The translations under genes were made by a program, and so were the position numbers. Shown in pieces: positions 20,826-28,949 of a DNA stretch of 64,000 bases; the first letter of the stretch is position 1, and every line of letters starts with the position of its first letter. Source of the stretch: Methanocalculus natronophilus (GTDB lineage: Archaea; Halobacteriota; Methanomicrobia; Methanomicrobiales; Methanocorpusculaceae). The notes beneath the pieces are model-generated. The model worked only from the letters and a program-made list of their open reading frames with translations, searched no databases and had not been told where the DNA came from. The stretch is from contig NZ_JBCEXH010000001.1 in NCBI RefSeq assembly GCF_038751955.1, positions 80,300-144,299 on the forward strand, written 5' to 3'.

Positions 20826-20912
20826 CAATAATTGCCTCTTTTAAATAGTGTTGAATAGGATGCTGTTCAGAGATCTCATCGTTTGGGAAAACCACAGTTT
20901 CGACCGTGGAAA

Positions 20913-20986
20913 CGGGCCCGGAGGGATTTGAACCCCCGGCCACCTGGTTAAAAGCCAGGCGCTCTACCTAACTGAGCTACGGACCC
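20913..20986 (-). tRNA. tRNA-Lys (anticodon UUU)
   Basis: The minus strand folds as a cloverleaf. The acceptor GGGTCCG pairs with CGGGCCC (one G-U), the D arm contains AGCTCAGTTAGGTAGAGC, and the anticodon arm CCTGG-CTTTTAA-CCAGG gives TTT. The T arm is GGGGG-TTCAAAT-CCCTC with a mismatch. Length is 74 nt with discriminator G. CCA is not encoded, consistent with the cca gene in this window. It lies just upstream of the RNA polymerase operon. Confidence 0.95.
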
Positions 20987-21007
20987 ATCGGCCTACGAAA
21001 CCTAGCA

Positions 21008-21033
21008 TTATTAAAATGCAGGACGGACTTAAA
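21008..21033 (-). promoter_or_regulatory. Possible promoter of tRNA-Lys
   Basis: The minus strand carries TTTTAATAATG about 25 bp before the tRNA 5' end and a second AT box (TATTTAAG) further upstream. Either could be the TATA element; the first has the expected spacing for a start at the tRNA 5' end. Confidence 0.4.
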
Positions 21034-21165
21034 TAGCTTACCATTTTGATAGAGAACACACCCCCTTTTCACCCCGCATCATCATGCCCGCCATGGGATC
21101 ACCGTCTGAAGTTGATTCACTCATGACAATATACCGGCATCCTTTTTGGGATACAATGTGAAAAG

Positions 21166-21173
21166 GTATATAC
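21166..21173 (+). promoter_or_regulatory. TATA box of the PsiE-like gene, leaderless arrangement
   Basis: GTATATAC preceded by an A/G-rich AAAAG (BRE-like) is centred about 25 bp before the ATG at 21195. That places the transcription start at the start codon itself. Confidence 0.55.
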
Positions 21174-21194
21174 TTCTCAAAAGCGGTTGAAGAG

Positions 21195-21641
21195 ATGATG
21201 GATCACCACAGTCATCCAAGCCCCATGATGAAAACGGTCATGGGTATCATCTCACGCTGCACACTTCTCATTTATGCACTCATCGCACTGCTGCTGATAG
21301 TAATCGCCTTTCTGACATTTTTTGATGCAGTCTACCTGATATTGCACCTCTTCTCTGAACCGGATTTAATCAGCGGGATTATGGACGTGCTGCATGTACT
21401 GCTCCTGACGATCATTGTTGTTGAGGTTCTGGAGACGGTCATCGGGTACTTACGGACCAGCAGGATCATGGTACGGCCCATTTTAATAGCCGGTCTGACA
21501 GCAATGGTGAGGAAAGTCCTGATTCTGACAGCAGAGGATATTCAGGCATCCGAGATGATCTGGATCATTGGAATGATTGCAGTGCTGACACTGGCAATCT
21601 ATGTTGCCGGAAAAAGCGAGTTGGAAAACACCGCACGATGA
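21195..21641 (+). CDS. PsiE-like integral membrane protein
   Basis: A 148-residue protein with four predicted membrane helices (roughly residues 24-49, 61-82, 94-112 and 122-140). The segments VEVLETVIGYLRTSRI and VRPILIAGLTAMVRKVLIL match the PsiE family. The E. coli namesake is induced by phosphate starvation but its function is unknown. A short His/Met-rich start (MMDHHSHPSPMM) precedes the first helix and could bind metal (inference). It is a single gene with its own promoter; tRNA-Lys diverges on the left and the receiver/roadblock pair converges on the right. Confidence 0.75.
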   Translation: MMDHHSHPSPMMKTVMGIISRCTLLIYALIALLLIVIAFLTFFDAVYLILHLFSEPDLISGIMDVLHVLLLTIIVVEVLETVIGYLRTSRIMVRPILIAGLTAMVRKVLILTAEDIQASEMIWIIGMIAVLTLAIYVAGKSELENTAR

Positions 21642-21647
21642 GCTGGG

Positions 21648-21662
21648 AAAAAAGGTAAAAAA
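21648..21662 (-). terminator. Double T6 tract after the receiver gene
   Basis: On the minus strand two T6 runs separated by ACC lie about 30-45 nt past the response-regulator stop, a typical archaeal oligo-T terminator. Confidence 0.5.
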
Positions 21663-21690
21663 CAGCATGGAGGGTGAAAGAGAGGACGTA

Positions 21691-22314
21691 TCAAAGCCCA
21701 AGCTGGGTGCGGAGCTGTTCCAGGCGTGATTCCTGAATGCCAAGGCCCTTCTTCATACTTTGAATCGCATTTTCTATCTTTTCAAAGCTCCCGTCTCTTT
21801 TGTCCCTGAGGGAGTAAGTGGTCTCAAGTATCCTGATGAGCCGCTTATTCACATCAACACTCTTGACGAGGCGCGCATATTCTGCGACAAGCACAGAGTT
21901 TGCGCCGCGTTCCGAGGCAAGCTCCACCGCCTCCTCGATCTCACGCTTCCGCTTCAGTACATGTTCAATTGCATCATAGAGTTCGCTATGCGTGAACGGC
22001 TTGATGATATAATCCTCGATATACATCCCATACTCTTTTGCCTCATCGGGCGTGAGCTGTTTTGCGGTCAGCATCAAAACAGGTATATCACGGGTCTTTG
22101 GATTGAATTTGATCTGTTCAAGTGCTTCCCATCCATCCATCGGCTCCATCATGATATCGAGGAGGATCAGATCAGGTGTGATATCTTCAAGAAGAGCAAG
22201 GCCTTCCTCACCGCTGCCTGCCGAATATGTCGTATAGCCACCACGCTTTAACATGGTTACAAAGACTTCGACTATCCCCGGATTGTCATCTACCACAAGA
22301 ACTGTTGCTGTCAT
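21691..22314 (-). CDS. Single-receiver response regulator with C-terminal helical tail
   Basis: A 207-residue protein. Receiver domain at residues 1-125: VLVVDDNPGIVEVF with the acidic pair, phospho-acceptor Asp in PDLILLDIMMEPMDG, switch Thr in PVLMLTAKQ, and Lys in DYIIKPF. A charged, probably coiled-coil tail (about 126-207) replaces a DNA-binding output domain, so it presumably acts by protein contact. Its ATG overlaps the stop of the roadblock gene by 1 bp (TGATG), so the two are co-translated. Confidence 0.88.
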   Translation of the reverse strand: MTATVLVVDDNPGIVEVFVTMLKRGGYTTYSAGSGEEGLALLEDITPDLILLDIMMEPMDGWEALEQIKFNPKTRDIPVLMLTAKQLTPDEAKEYGMYIEDYIIKPFTHSELYDAIEHVLKRKREIEEAVELASERGANSVLVAEYARLVKSVDVNKRLIRILETTYSLRDKRDGSFEKIENAIQSMKKGLGIQESRLEQLRTQLGL

Positions 22315-22688
22315 CAGAGAGCTCCTCCGATACGCTCTCCAATCTCCTGAAGTCTGGAAGAAATATCAGTCATATCGGCTTCTTCATCAACGATTCCTGC
22401 AATCAGAAGTCTCGGTCCTGCTCCAACAACAAGTATGGACTGGCGGCTCCCCCTGACCATCACATATGCCGGAGATTCAATATTCACAACAGATGAGGCG
22501 GCTTCTGATGAGGCATACAGCGTGGCACACATTGCCCCAAACGACTGGGCAGCTAATGAGTCTTCAAATGTTTTTCCAATAAGTATTCCATCATTTGAGA
22601 CAAGTGCGCACTCACCGACACCGGGAACTGCCCTGATTTCATCGATAAACTGACGCACTTTCTCTTTAAGCGAACCTGATGCTGTCAT
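22314..22688 (-). CDS. Roadblock/LC7 (MglB-like) domain protein
   Basis: A 124-residue single roadblock domain (RAVPGVGECALVSNDGILIG, later SILVVGAGPRLLIAGIV). Such proteins dimerise and bind or regulate small Ras-like GTPases; in Myxococcus MglB is the GAP of MglA. The ATG at 22688 lies after GGAG; an ATG 30 bp upstream has no ribosome-binding site. First gene of an operon with the response regulator. No small GTPase gene is in the window. Confidence 0.82.
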   Translation of the reverse strand: MTASGSLKEKVRQFIDEIRAVPGVGECALVSNDGILIGKTFEDSLAAQSFGAMCATLYASSEAASSVVNIESPAYVMVRGSRQSILVVGAGPRLLIAGIVDEEADMTDISSRLQEIGERIGGAL

Positions 22689-22988
22689 ATCCCATATTCT
22701 CCAGACCTTTTCAGGCATCTGTTACTAGTCGTTTCCTGGCAGTTTTGATCTGAATCTTCTTCCAGTTAATCCCCGGATGGTGGAGTACCATGACAGAGTT
22801 GAATTGACAGGAGTGAAATTTCAGAGTTGATCAGTTGTTGATTGATTGTCTGTATAAATACATTTTCCCATTTCTCCCTGGGAATGTGGCAGCCCCGTTT
22901 GTTTCAGGAGCATCCAGCGCAGGCTCCATGACGCCATCACCAGCAAAAAGCAAACTAGATAAGGAATACTATCGAATAAACTAAGGCT

Positions 22989-23062
22989 GGGGCCATAGGG
23001 TAGCCTGGCCATCCTAGGAGACTGGGGGTCTTCTGACCTGCGTTCAAATCGCAGTGGCCCCA
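22989..23062 (+). tRNA. tRNA-Pro (anticodon GGG)
   Basis: The cloverleaf on the plus strand has acceptor GGGGCCA pairing with TGGCCCC. The anticodon arm GGAGA-CTGGGGG-TCTTC gives GGG, and the T arm is CTGCG-TTCAAAT-CGCAG with a perfect stem. Length is 74 nt with discriminator A and no encoded CCA. It is followed directly by the DUF89 gene. Confidence 0.93.
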
Positions 23063-23094
23063 TTCAACTCTTTCTTTGTGAAAAGGTAGATCAT

Positions 23095-23949
23095 ATGAGA
23101 ATCACCAATGAATGTCAGGATTGTCTCCTTTCCCGTGTCCGGTTTGAAGCGGAGCTCGTAACCGGGGATCAGAGGCTTATTGATGAAGCCATTGAAGCAG
23201 CCAGGCAGCTCCTGACAGATCTCTTTGATGACGATGTCCCGGCACCTGTTATCGCAAGTGCCGTTCACCGGTGCTGTTACAGGATAGTCGGATCAGATGA
23301 TCCATACCGGTCACTCAAATACAACGACACCCTGACTGCACGTGATGTCCAGACAAAGGTTATGCCGTTGATCAATGATTTTCATTCGGCTGTTATCGCC
23401 GCCACAATCGGCAACGCAATAGATTACGGGGTAGCAGGACATTCGGTAGCAGAAGATTTTGTCGGGTATTTCAGGGATGAATTCGAGACAGGACTCTATC
23501 ATGATGATACAGCAGGGATAGAGAGCCTCGCCCGCCGTGTCGTCTACTTCACCGATAACACCGGGGAGATACTCTTTGACAGAATCCTGATCGAGGAGCT
23601 GAAGAACCTCGGGGCATATGTGACGGTTGCCGTGAAGGAGAGCCCGATGTTAAATGACGCAACGCTCAAAGAGGCCCGTGATGCCGGAATCGAGGAGGTT
23701 GCAGACCACCTGACGACAACCGGCGGGGGAGCAGAGCTCGGCGTCAATCTCGATCTGATACCACCCGATCTCGCAGAGGCCCTGAAGTCTGCGACCCTGG
23801 TCATCTCAAAGGGACTTGCAAATTACGAGTCGCTGTCACACTATACCGGCCTTCCCCCGGTTGCCTGCCTGATGATGGTGAAGTGTGATCCGATTGCCCG
23901 CGATCTTGATGTTCCAAAAGGTGTAAAGATCGCAAAGCTCCTCAGATGA
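23095..23949 (+). CDS. DUF89/ARMT1-like metal-dependent damage-control phosphatase
   Basis: A 284-residue protein of the DUF89 family; members remove phosphate from damaged sugar phosphates and related metabolites using a divalent metal. Family marks are an N-terminal CQDCLLSRV cysteine pair, IGNAIDYG, the metal-binding block YFTDNTGEILFD, and VISKGLANYESL near the C-terminus. The ATG at 23095 follows AAGGTAGATC. It lies 32 bp after tRNA-Pro and may be transcribed with it. The exact substrate is unknown. Confidence 0.85.
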   Translation: MRITNECQDCLLSRVRFEAELVTGDQRLIDEAIEAARQLLTDLFDDDVPAPVIASAVHRCCYRIVGSDDPYRSLKYNDTLTARDVQTKVMPLINDFHSAVIAATIGNAIDYGVAGHSVAEDFVGYFRDEFETGLYHDDTAGIESLARRVVYFTDNTGEILFDRILIEELKNLGAYVTVAVKESPMLNDATLKEARDAGIEEVADHLTTTGGGAELGVNLDLIPPDLAEALKSATLVISKGLANYESLSHYTGLPPVACLMMVKCDPIARDLDVPKGVKIAKLLR

Positions 23950-23994
23950 AACCTGGTGGGTAAGGATTATCCCCACTCAATTCTATCTAAGTAT

Positions 23995-24444
23995 ATGGTG
24001 CTTGAGACAAACCTGTACTATGCCCTGATTGTCATTGGCGCACTGCTGATCCTGTATGAAGCCATTAATCCGGGCTTTTTTGCTGCGGTCCCGGGAACAA
24101 CGATGATTGTTCTTGGAATCATGTTTATGATGGGCATTGATGTCTTCGGCAGTGTCTGGGGGATGGTAATAGGTGTTGCTTCGGCCCTGATTGCTGCAAG
24201 CCTCTCAGTATTGCTGTACCGTCGCCTCTCCCCTGAACAGCTTCCAACAACAATGAGCAGGGATTCTTTAATTGGAAAAACCGGCAGAGTTGTTCGGGAA
24301 GTCAGATCTGACGATCTGACAGGGAAGGTTTCTGTCTCAGGTGTTGAGTGGAGTGCAAAATCAGCAGACGGCACCATCGCTCCGGGCACCACCGTCACAA
24401 TCGTGGATGCTGCGGGAGTGCATATCATTGTAGAGGAGGTATAA
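23995..24444 (+). CDS. NfeD-like membrane protein
   Basis: A short-form NfeD of 149 residues. Two or three N-terminal membrane helices (about residues 8-70, NLYYALIVIGALLILYEAIN onward) are followed by a C-terminal OB-fold (about 85-149, LIGKTGRVVREVR...GTTVTIVDAAG). NfeD proteins are encoded next to stomatin/SPFH proteins and are thought to act with them in membrane quality control. A GTG at 23956 would extend it by 13 residues. The SPFH gene's ribosome-binding site GAGGAGGT lies inside its last codons. Confidence 0.85.
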   Translation: MVLETNLYYALIVIGALLILYEAINPGFFAAVPGTTMIVLGIMFMMGIDVFGSVWGMVIGVASALIAASLSVLLYRRLSPEQLPTTMSRDSLIGKTGRVVREVRSDDLTGKVSVSGVEWSAKSADGTIAPGTTVTIVDAAGVHIIVEEV

Positions 24445-24449
24445 ATTCT

Positions 24450-25514
24450 ATGGTTCTTGTAGACAATCTGGTTACCTTTACCCTTATTCTGGTTATCGTT
24501 TTCATTTTTGCCCGTGGTGTTGTCATTGTTCAGCCATACCAGCAGGGGCTTACCATCCGTCTTGGAACATATACAGGACGGATGAATCCCGGCTTCAGGT
24601 GGATTGTCCCATTCATCACCGAAGTGATCAAGATGGATCTCCGGACACAGGTGATCGATGTCCCGTCACAGGAAGTGATCACCAAAGACAACTCGCCAAC
24701 AAATGTTGATGCCATCATCTATGTCAGGGTAATGGACCCGGAGAAGGCATATTTTGAGGTCTCTGCATACAAGTCTGCAACTGTGGCACTCGCACAGACG
24801 AGTCTTCGTGGTATCATCGGCGATATGGAGCTTGATGAGGTTCTGTATAACCGTGACCTGATCAACACAAAACTCCGTGACATGCTTGACCGCGAAACCG
24901 ACCAGTGGGGCGTCAAGGTTGAGCGTGTCGAGATTAAGGAGGTCGATCCAATCGGTGCAGTCAAGCAGGCGATGACCGAGCAGACGTCAGCCGAGCGTGA
25001 GCGGCGTGCCGCAATCCTCAGGGCTGACGGAGAGAAGCGCGCTGCAATCCTTCAGGCAGAAGGTGTCCGCCAGAGTATGATCCTTGAGGCTGAGGGAGAG
25101 CGGCAGAGTAAGATTCTCAGGGCAGAAGGAGAGAGGCAGGGGAAGATCCTGATGTCCCAGGGAGAAGCCCAGGGCCTTCGGATACTGGCTCTTGGATCCC
25201 GGCCGCTTGACAAGCGTGCAATCACCGTCCTCTCGCTTGAAACACTCAAGAAGATGAGTGAAGGCGAGGCAACCAAGATTGTCCTGCCATTTGAAATATC
25301 AAGCCTCATCAAGCAGAGTGCACAGTTCCTTGGTGCAACAGAGGACTTCTCGGATGTTGATACAAAAGACCTGATGGAACTCTCTGAGGATATACTCGGT
25401 GAAATGCCAAGTGGTGGCGAGGTTGTCAGTACGGCAAAAGAGATCGTCAAAGATATCGAATCCACAGTTGACACAGCAGACATGAAGATAATGTCAAAAG
25501 ATAAGCTGGAGTGA
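24450..25514 (+). CDS. SPFH/stomatin-like protein
   Basis: A 354-residue band-7 protein. An N-terminal membrane anchor (FTLILVIVFIFARGVVIV) is followed by the SPFH domain (QQGLTIRLGTYTGRMNPGF, later DVPSQEVITKDNSPTNVDA). A long charged helix of degenerate repeats follows (ILRADGEKRA, ILQAEGVRQS, ILEAEGERQS), predicted to form a coiled coil, and then the C-terminal ALGSRPLDKRAI region. The start is the ATG at 24450 with GAGGAGGT 10 nt upstream inside nfeD. Forms large membrane assemblies in homologues. Confidence 0.9.
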   Translation: MVLVDNLVTFTLILVIVFIFARGVVIVQPYQQGLTIRLGTYTGRMNPGFRWIVPFITEVIKMDLRTQVIDVPSQEVITKDNSPTNVDAIIYVRVMDPEKAYFEVSAYKSATVALAQTSLRGIIGDMELDEVLYNRDLINTKLRDMLDRETDQWGVKVERVEIKEVDPIGAVKQAMTEQTSAERERRAAILRADGEKRAAILQAEGVRQSMILEAEGERQSKILRAEGERQGKILMSQGEAQGLRILALGSRPLDKRAITVLSLETLKKMSEGEATKIVLPFEISSLIKQSAQFLGATEDFSDVDTKDLMELSEDILGEMPSGGEVVSTAKEIVKDIESTVDTADMKIMSKDKLE

Positions 25515-25523
25515 TTCATACAC

Positions 25524-25545
25524 TTTTTTTCCTATTTTCCTTTTT
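25524..25545 (+). terminator. T-rich terminator after the SPFH gene
   Basis: T7 then T4 and T5 runs (TTTTTTTCCTATTTTCCTTT) start 10 nt past the stop codon, typical of archaeal termination. Confidence 0.6.
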
Positions 25546-25677
25546 ACACCCGATCAAGTCCATCCTGCATACCTGTTGCCCGTATTGGCATCATGAGCGT
25601 TTTTTCTACAGACGACCACAATCTCTTTCTCCAATAGAACCCTTCAGTTCCACATACGAGAGGGGGTACTTTCATCA

Positions 25678-26115
25678 ATGACAGCGACGATTCGTGAACT
25701 GAAACCAGAGGATTTCCACCTTGCTGAAACCCTCTGGCTGGAATATCGTGGCCAGAAGGCAGATCCAAAGAACGAGCGGATTTTTGGTATATTCAATGAT
25801 ACAGAACTCCAAGCAACGGCACGCTGCACCCGCCATCCGGCGGGTCTTGAGATGGACTGTGTCTTTACCCCGGAGAAGCACCGGGGAAAAGGATATGCCC
25901 GTATGGCTGTCCAGGCTCTTCTTGACGCCTGCGGTGCGGAGACGATATACATCCACTCGACGCTTCCCCTAATCACATTCTATACGTCCCTTGGTTTTCA
26001 AAGGATAGAAGAGAGAAAGATGCCTGAGACGATACGTGACCGTTTCATCTTCTGTTTTGGAGAGATGGAAGGCTGCAACGCCATACCGATGGTCAGGCCG
26101 GGCGTAAAAAAATAG
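25678..26115 (+). CDS. GNAT-family N-acetyltransferase
   Basis: A 145-residue single GNAT domain. The acetyl-CoA pyrophosphate loop is visible as EKHRGKGYARMAVQALLD (about residues 67-84), followed by IYIHSTLPLITFYTSLGFQ. The start ATG at 25678 has GAGGGGGT about 13 nt upstream. The substrate is unknown. Single gene, convergent with the site-2 protease gene. Confidence 0.83.
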   Translation: MTATIRELKPEDFHLAETLWLEYRGQKADPKNERIFGIFNDTELQATARCTRHPAGLEMDCVFTPEKHRGKGYARMAVQALLDACGAETIYIHSTLPLITFYTSLGFQRIEERKMPETIRDRFIFCFGEMEGCNAIPMVRPGVKK

Positions 26116-26134
26116 AGAAGGGTATCAGCTCCAT

Positions 26135-27436
26135 TCAGAGATGGAAGAGATAGGGGAGGATGAGCGGGGAGAGGAGCATAAAGAGGACTGCCCACGATAC
26201 AGAGACGACAATCCTGTCAACATACTTCACAAGCCCAAGCTTATCCAGGAAGCGGGTTAATCCTTCCCTGAGAATATGGCCGCCATCCAGGGGGAGCATC
26301 GGGAGGGCATTGAAGATACCAACCATGATATTGATCCATCCAAGCCAGAAGAGGAGATGGATAACCGGCCAGAACCCGTCAAAGGGAACCTGAAGATACG
26401 TACTCTCGACAGTCTCATAGGGTATCACCCTGAGGAATTCAGCTCCGGGAACAATATTGAGCGGTGCAATAAGCAGGTAGAGCATCCCTTCCGGCGAGGC
26501 CAGGTTCTCAAAGACCATGACGACCCGTTCACTGTCATAGTAGGAGACACCCATGAACCCTGAACTGATCTCATCTCCCGTGGCAAGCTCATCAGGCCAC
26601 TCGGAGAGGGTCAGGGTTCGTTCAATCAATGTATTGTCTTTCTCAACCACAAGCGTGATCGAGTCGCCGGGAGCAGTCCCTGCAAGTAAAGCCGTCACCT
26701 CATCCCGTGAAGCAACAGGTGTGCCATCCACCATCGTGATGATGGATGGATAGGGAAGGTCTGCTTCCCATGCAGGGTAGTCCTGATAGACGCCGGTCAC
26801 GACCGGCACCGGTGAAGGCGCAACCATCCCAAGAAGCAGTACGAGGGCAATGAAACAGGCAAGACCAATTGTGAGATTGTTTGCTATGCCTGCACCAAAC
26901 ATACGCATCTTCGCCATTCCATGCGTCCTGTCGAGATCCTCTTCATCTGGCTCGACAAATGCTCCAATCGGAATGACGGCAAGCAATAATCCGGTGCTTT
27001 TCACTGCAATCCCCTCTATTCTGCAGAGGATACCATGACCAAACTCATGGATTGCAATCGTCAGGACAAGTGCTGTCCAGACAGCAAAGCTTGATGGTAT
27101 AAATTCATTCACGCCGGGGATAAGCAGGATATTCTGCGGCTTCTGAAAGTCTGTTGGTTCAGGCTGGGTGAGCAGGGTGATCTCTGTTGTTCTGATCAGA
27201 AGATAGGTCATCAGTCCCGAGATGAAGACGACCATCAGGACGCCGATTGTCCCATATACCCTGAAAAACCCGCTCAATGATTTGAAGTGGTCAAAAAAAC
27301 GGACATTCTCGGTCCTGATAGCCATGATTGGACCAAAGAACGAAACGTTCTCTGGGAATAACCCGTTTCTCCTGATTACAGCCGCAGCTAAAGCATAGAT
27401 TCCGATGGCAAGAAGAACCGGATAGTACCATTCCAT
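26135..27436 (-). CDS. Site-2-type intramembrane metalloprotease (M50) with PDZ domain
   Basis: A 433-residue polytopic protease. The zinc motif HEFGHG is at residues 130-135 in a membrane helix (LVLTIAIHEFGHGILC). A PDZ domain follows (about 215-290, DYPAWEADLPYPSIITMVDG), and the third zinc ligand is in LPMLPLDGGHILREG near the C-terminus. Such proteases cut membrane-tethered regulators or signal-peptide remnants. Starts at ATG 27436. Confidence 0.92.
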   Translation of the reverse strand: MEWYYPVLLAIGIYALAAAVIRRNGLFPENVSFFGPIMAIRTENVRFFDHFKSLSGFFRVYGTIGVLMVVFISGLMTYLLIRTTEITLLTQPEPTDFQKPQNILLIPGVNEFIPSSFAVWTALVLTIAIHEFGHGILCRIEGIAVKSTGLLLAVIPIGAFVEPDEEDLDRTHGMAKMRMFGAGIANNLTIGLACFIALVLLLGMVAPSPVPVVTGVYQDYPAWEADLPYPSIITMVDGTPVASRDEVTALLAGTAPGDSITLVVEKDNTLIERTLTLSEWPDELATGDEISSGFMGVSYYDSERVVMVFENLASPEGMLYLLIAPLNIVPGAEFLRVIPYETVESTYLQVPFDGFWPVIHLLFWLGWINIMVGIFNALPMLPLDGGHILREGLTRFLDKLGLVKYVDRIVVSVSWAVLFMLLSPLILPYLFHL

Positions 27437-27545
27437 TCATATAGTATTTGTTGTATCACTTCATAACAGTGATGCCCGGGTACCTTCCTGCCTGATCCGG
27501 GAGGGTTTCCCGGCAAATGCTGACAATGTTGGTTCAGGTACCGGT

Positions 27546-28202
27546 TCAAAAGTCGAAAAGGTTCGACTGATTCCGGTTCGAGAGGAGAGCAGATACCGTC
27601 TTCCAGCGTGATCGTGAACAGGGCGGGGCAACGCCGTGTTCACGGATATATTCCTTCAAAAAGTGTATTGTCAACGTATCTGAAGGGTACCCGCTCCCGA
27701 TATCGCCATATTCCTCTGATAGTTCGTCTATTGCACGGTCACGAAGCACTTTTGCGATGATGCTCGCAGCAGCAACAATCCTGTGAGCGCTATCTGCCCG
27801 GTGTTCAGATATCACAGCACAGGGCGTTTTCAGCAGCTGCGACACCGTCCTGCCAAATCTCTCTGCATTGACATCGCATGCATCAAGGTATGCAGATGAG
27901 GAGGTCGGGTTCTCAGGGTGGGGGAGTCCGTCAAGAGAGGCTGCATGTGCCCGGGCAACAACCATGTTCATTGATTCGCGTGCAAGAAGGGAGTCGATCT
28001 CATGGGGTTGTAGAACAACCGCATGATAGCAGCAGACATCCTCGAGAAGGAGAAACATCTCTTCACGTCTCTCTCGTGAAAGGGTTTTTGAGTCCCGCAC
28101 ACCAGTATCCAGAAGGAGGGAGAGATCCAAAATCCCGACTGCTGCTGTCACCATCGGCCCAAGGACTGCACCTTTTCCTGCCTCATCCACACCATAGAAC
28201 AT
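27546..28202 (-). CDS. rnhB: Ribonuclease HII
   Basis: Removes RNA from RNA/DNA hybrids. The 218 residues include the active-site DEAGKG (D6, E7), a further carboxylate in SSAYLDACDVNAERF and the YIREHG segment before the C-terminal helix. The ATG at 28202 gives the normal N-terminus MFYGVDEAGKGAVLGP. It is divergent from the RCK gene across a 56-bp gap that contains a 16-bp inverted repeat. Confidence 0.95.
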   Translation of the reverse strand: MFYGVDEAGKGAVLGPMVTAAVGILDLSLLLDTGVRDSKTLSRERREEMFLLLEDVCCYHAVVLQPHEIDSLLARESMNMVVARAHAASLDGLPHPENPTSSSAYLDACDVNAERFGRTVSQLLKTPCAVISEHRADSAHRIVAAASIIAKVLRDRAIDELSEEYGDIGSGYPSDTLTIHFLKEYIREHGVAPPCSRSRWKTVSALLSNRNQSNLFDF

Positions 28203-28224
28203 GCAAATAAGAGATCACTCCGCA

Positions 28225-28240
28225 AGGTATTTCAATACCT
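28225..28240. promoter_or_regulatory. Inverted repeat between rnhB and the RCK gene
   Basis: AGGTATT-TC-AATACCT is a perfect 7-bp inverted repeat in the divergent intergenic region, 19 bp before the RCK-gene ATG. Candidate operator. Confidence 0.4.
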
Positions 28241-28258
28241 GCATTGGTAAATCCGTAT

Positions 28259-28918
28259 ATGTACATCATCGTGGTGGGACTTGGCGGGATCGGGAGAAGC
28301 CTGGCGGCGACTGCCGGGGATAACGGTGACAGCGTTGTGGTTATAGATAAAAATGAAGAGCGTTGTGCAGATATTCTTGAAGAGTACGATCTCCTCGCCA
28401 TCACCGGGAATGCCACTGATAAAACAATTCTCGAGGATGCCGGGATTGATCGTGCCGACGCGCTTGTCGCCACCACAAGCGATGATGCAGCTAACCTGAT
28501 GACATGCTGGCTTGCAAAACGGTATGCTGTTTCAAATGTCGTCTCTATCGTCAACCAGACAGAGCATTCCGAACTCTTCAAGGAGGTTGGTGTCCGGATA
28601 AGCGAAAACCCCGACGAGATCGTGGCACGATCGCTCTATACCTGGGCCGAGAACCCAAATACCCAGGCTCTCGCCTCAATCCCCGGCGGCGGCATCTTTG
28701 AGATTACAGTGGATGCAGGCTCTTCTGGTGCTGACCGGCCGATCCACGAATTTGAAGTAAAAGACTACATTTTTATTGCGATTCACCGTGGCGGGGAGCT
28801 CATCATCCCACGGGGCGACACGGTGATACTTCCTGAGGATACCATCACAGTCTTCTCAAAGAAGGATGCCGAGATGAAGATTCTCCGCTACTTAAACAAC
28901 CAGTTCAGAAAAGGATGA
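28259..28918 (+). CDS. trkA: TrkA-type RCK regulator of potassium transport
   Basis: A 219-residue cytosolic protein. RCK_N Rossmann domain (YIIVVGLGGIGRSLA; Asp at the end of beta-2 in VVVIDKNEERC) at residues 1-130 is followed by an RCK_C domain (about 140-219, IFEITVDAGS...VILPEDTITVF). These proteins bind NAD(H) or ATP and gate Trk/Ktr potassium channels. The ATG at 28259 is preferred to a TTG 15 bp upstream. No TrkH-type channel gene is in the window. Confidence 0.87.
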   Translation: MYIIVVGLGGIGRSLAATAGDNGDSVVVIDKNEERCADILEEYDLLAITGNATDKTILEDAGIDRADALVATTSDDAANLMTCWLAKRYAVSNVVSIVNQTEHSELFKEVGVRISENPDEIVARSLYTWAENPNTQALASIPGGGIFEITVDAGSSGADRPIHEFEVKDYIFIAIHRGGELIIPRGDTVILPEDTITVFSKKDAEMKILRYLNNQFRKG

Positions 28919-28949
28919 ACGTGAGGGATCTTCATCCCATCCCTTTCGT

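Noticed and set aside
20839-20848. TTTAAA as TATA box of rpoH
   Set aside because: Only 18 bp before the ATG, so the start site would fall inside the gene; transcription from further upstream, perhaps with tRNA-Lys, is more likely.
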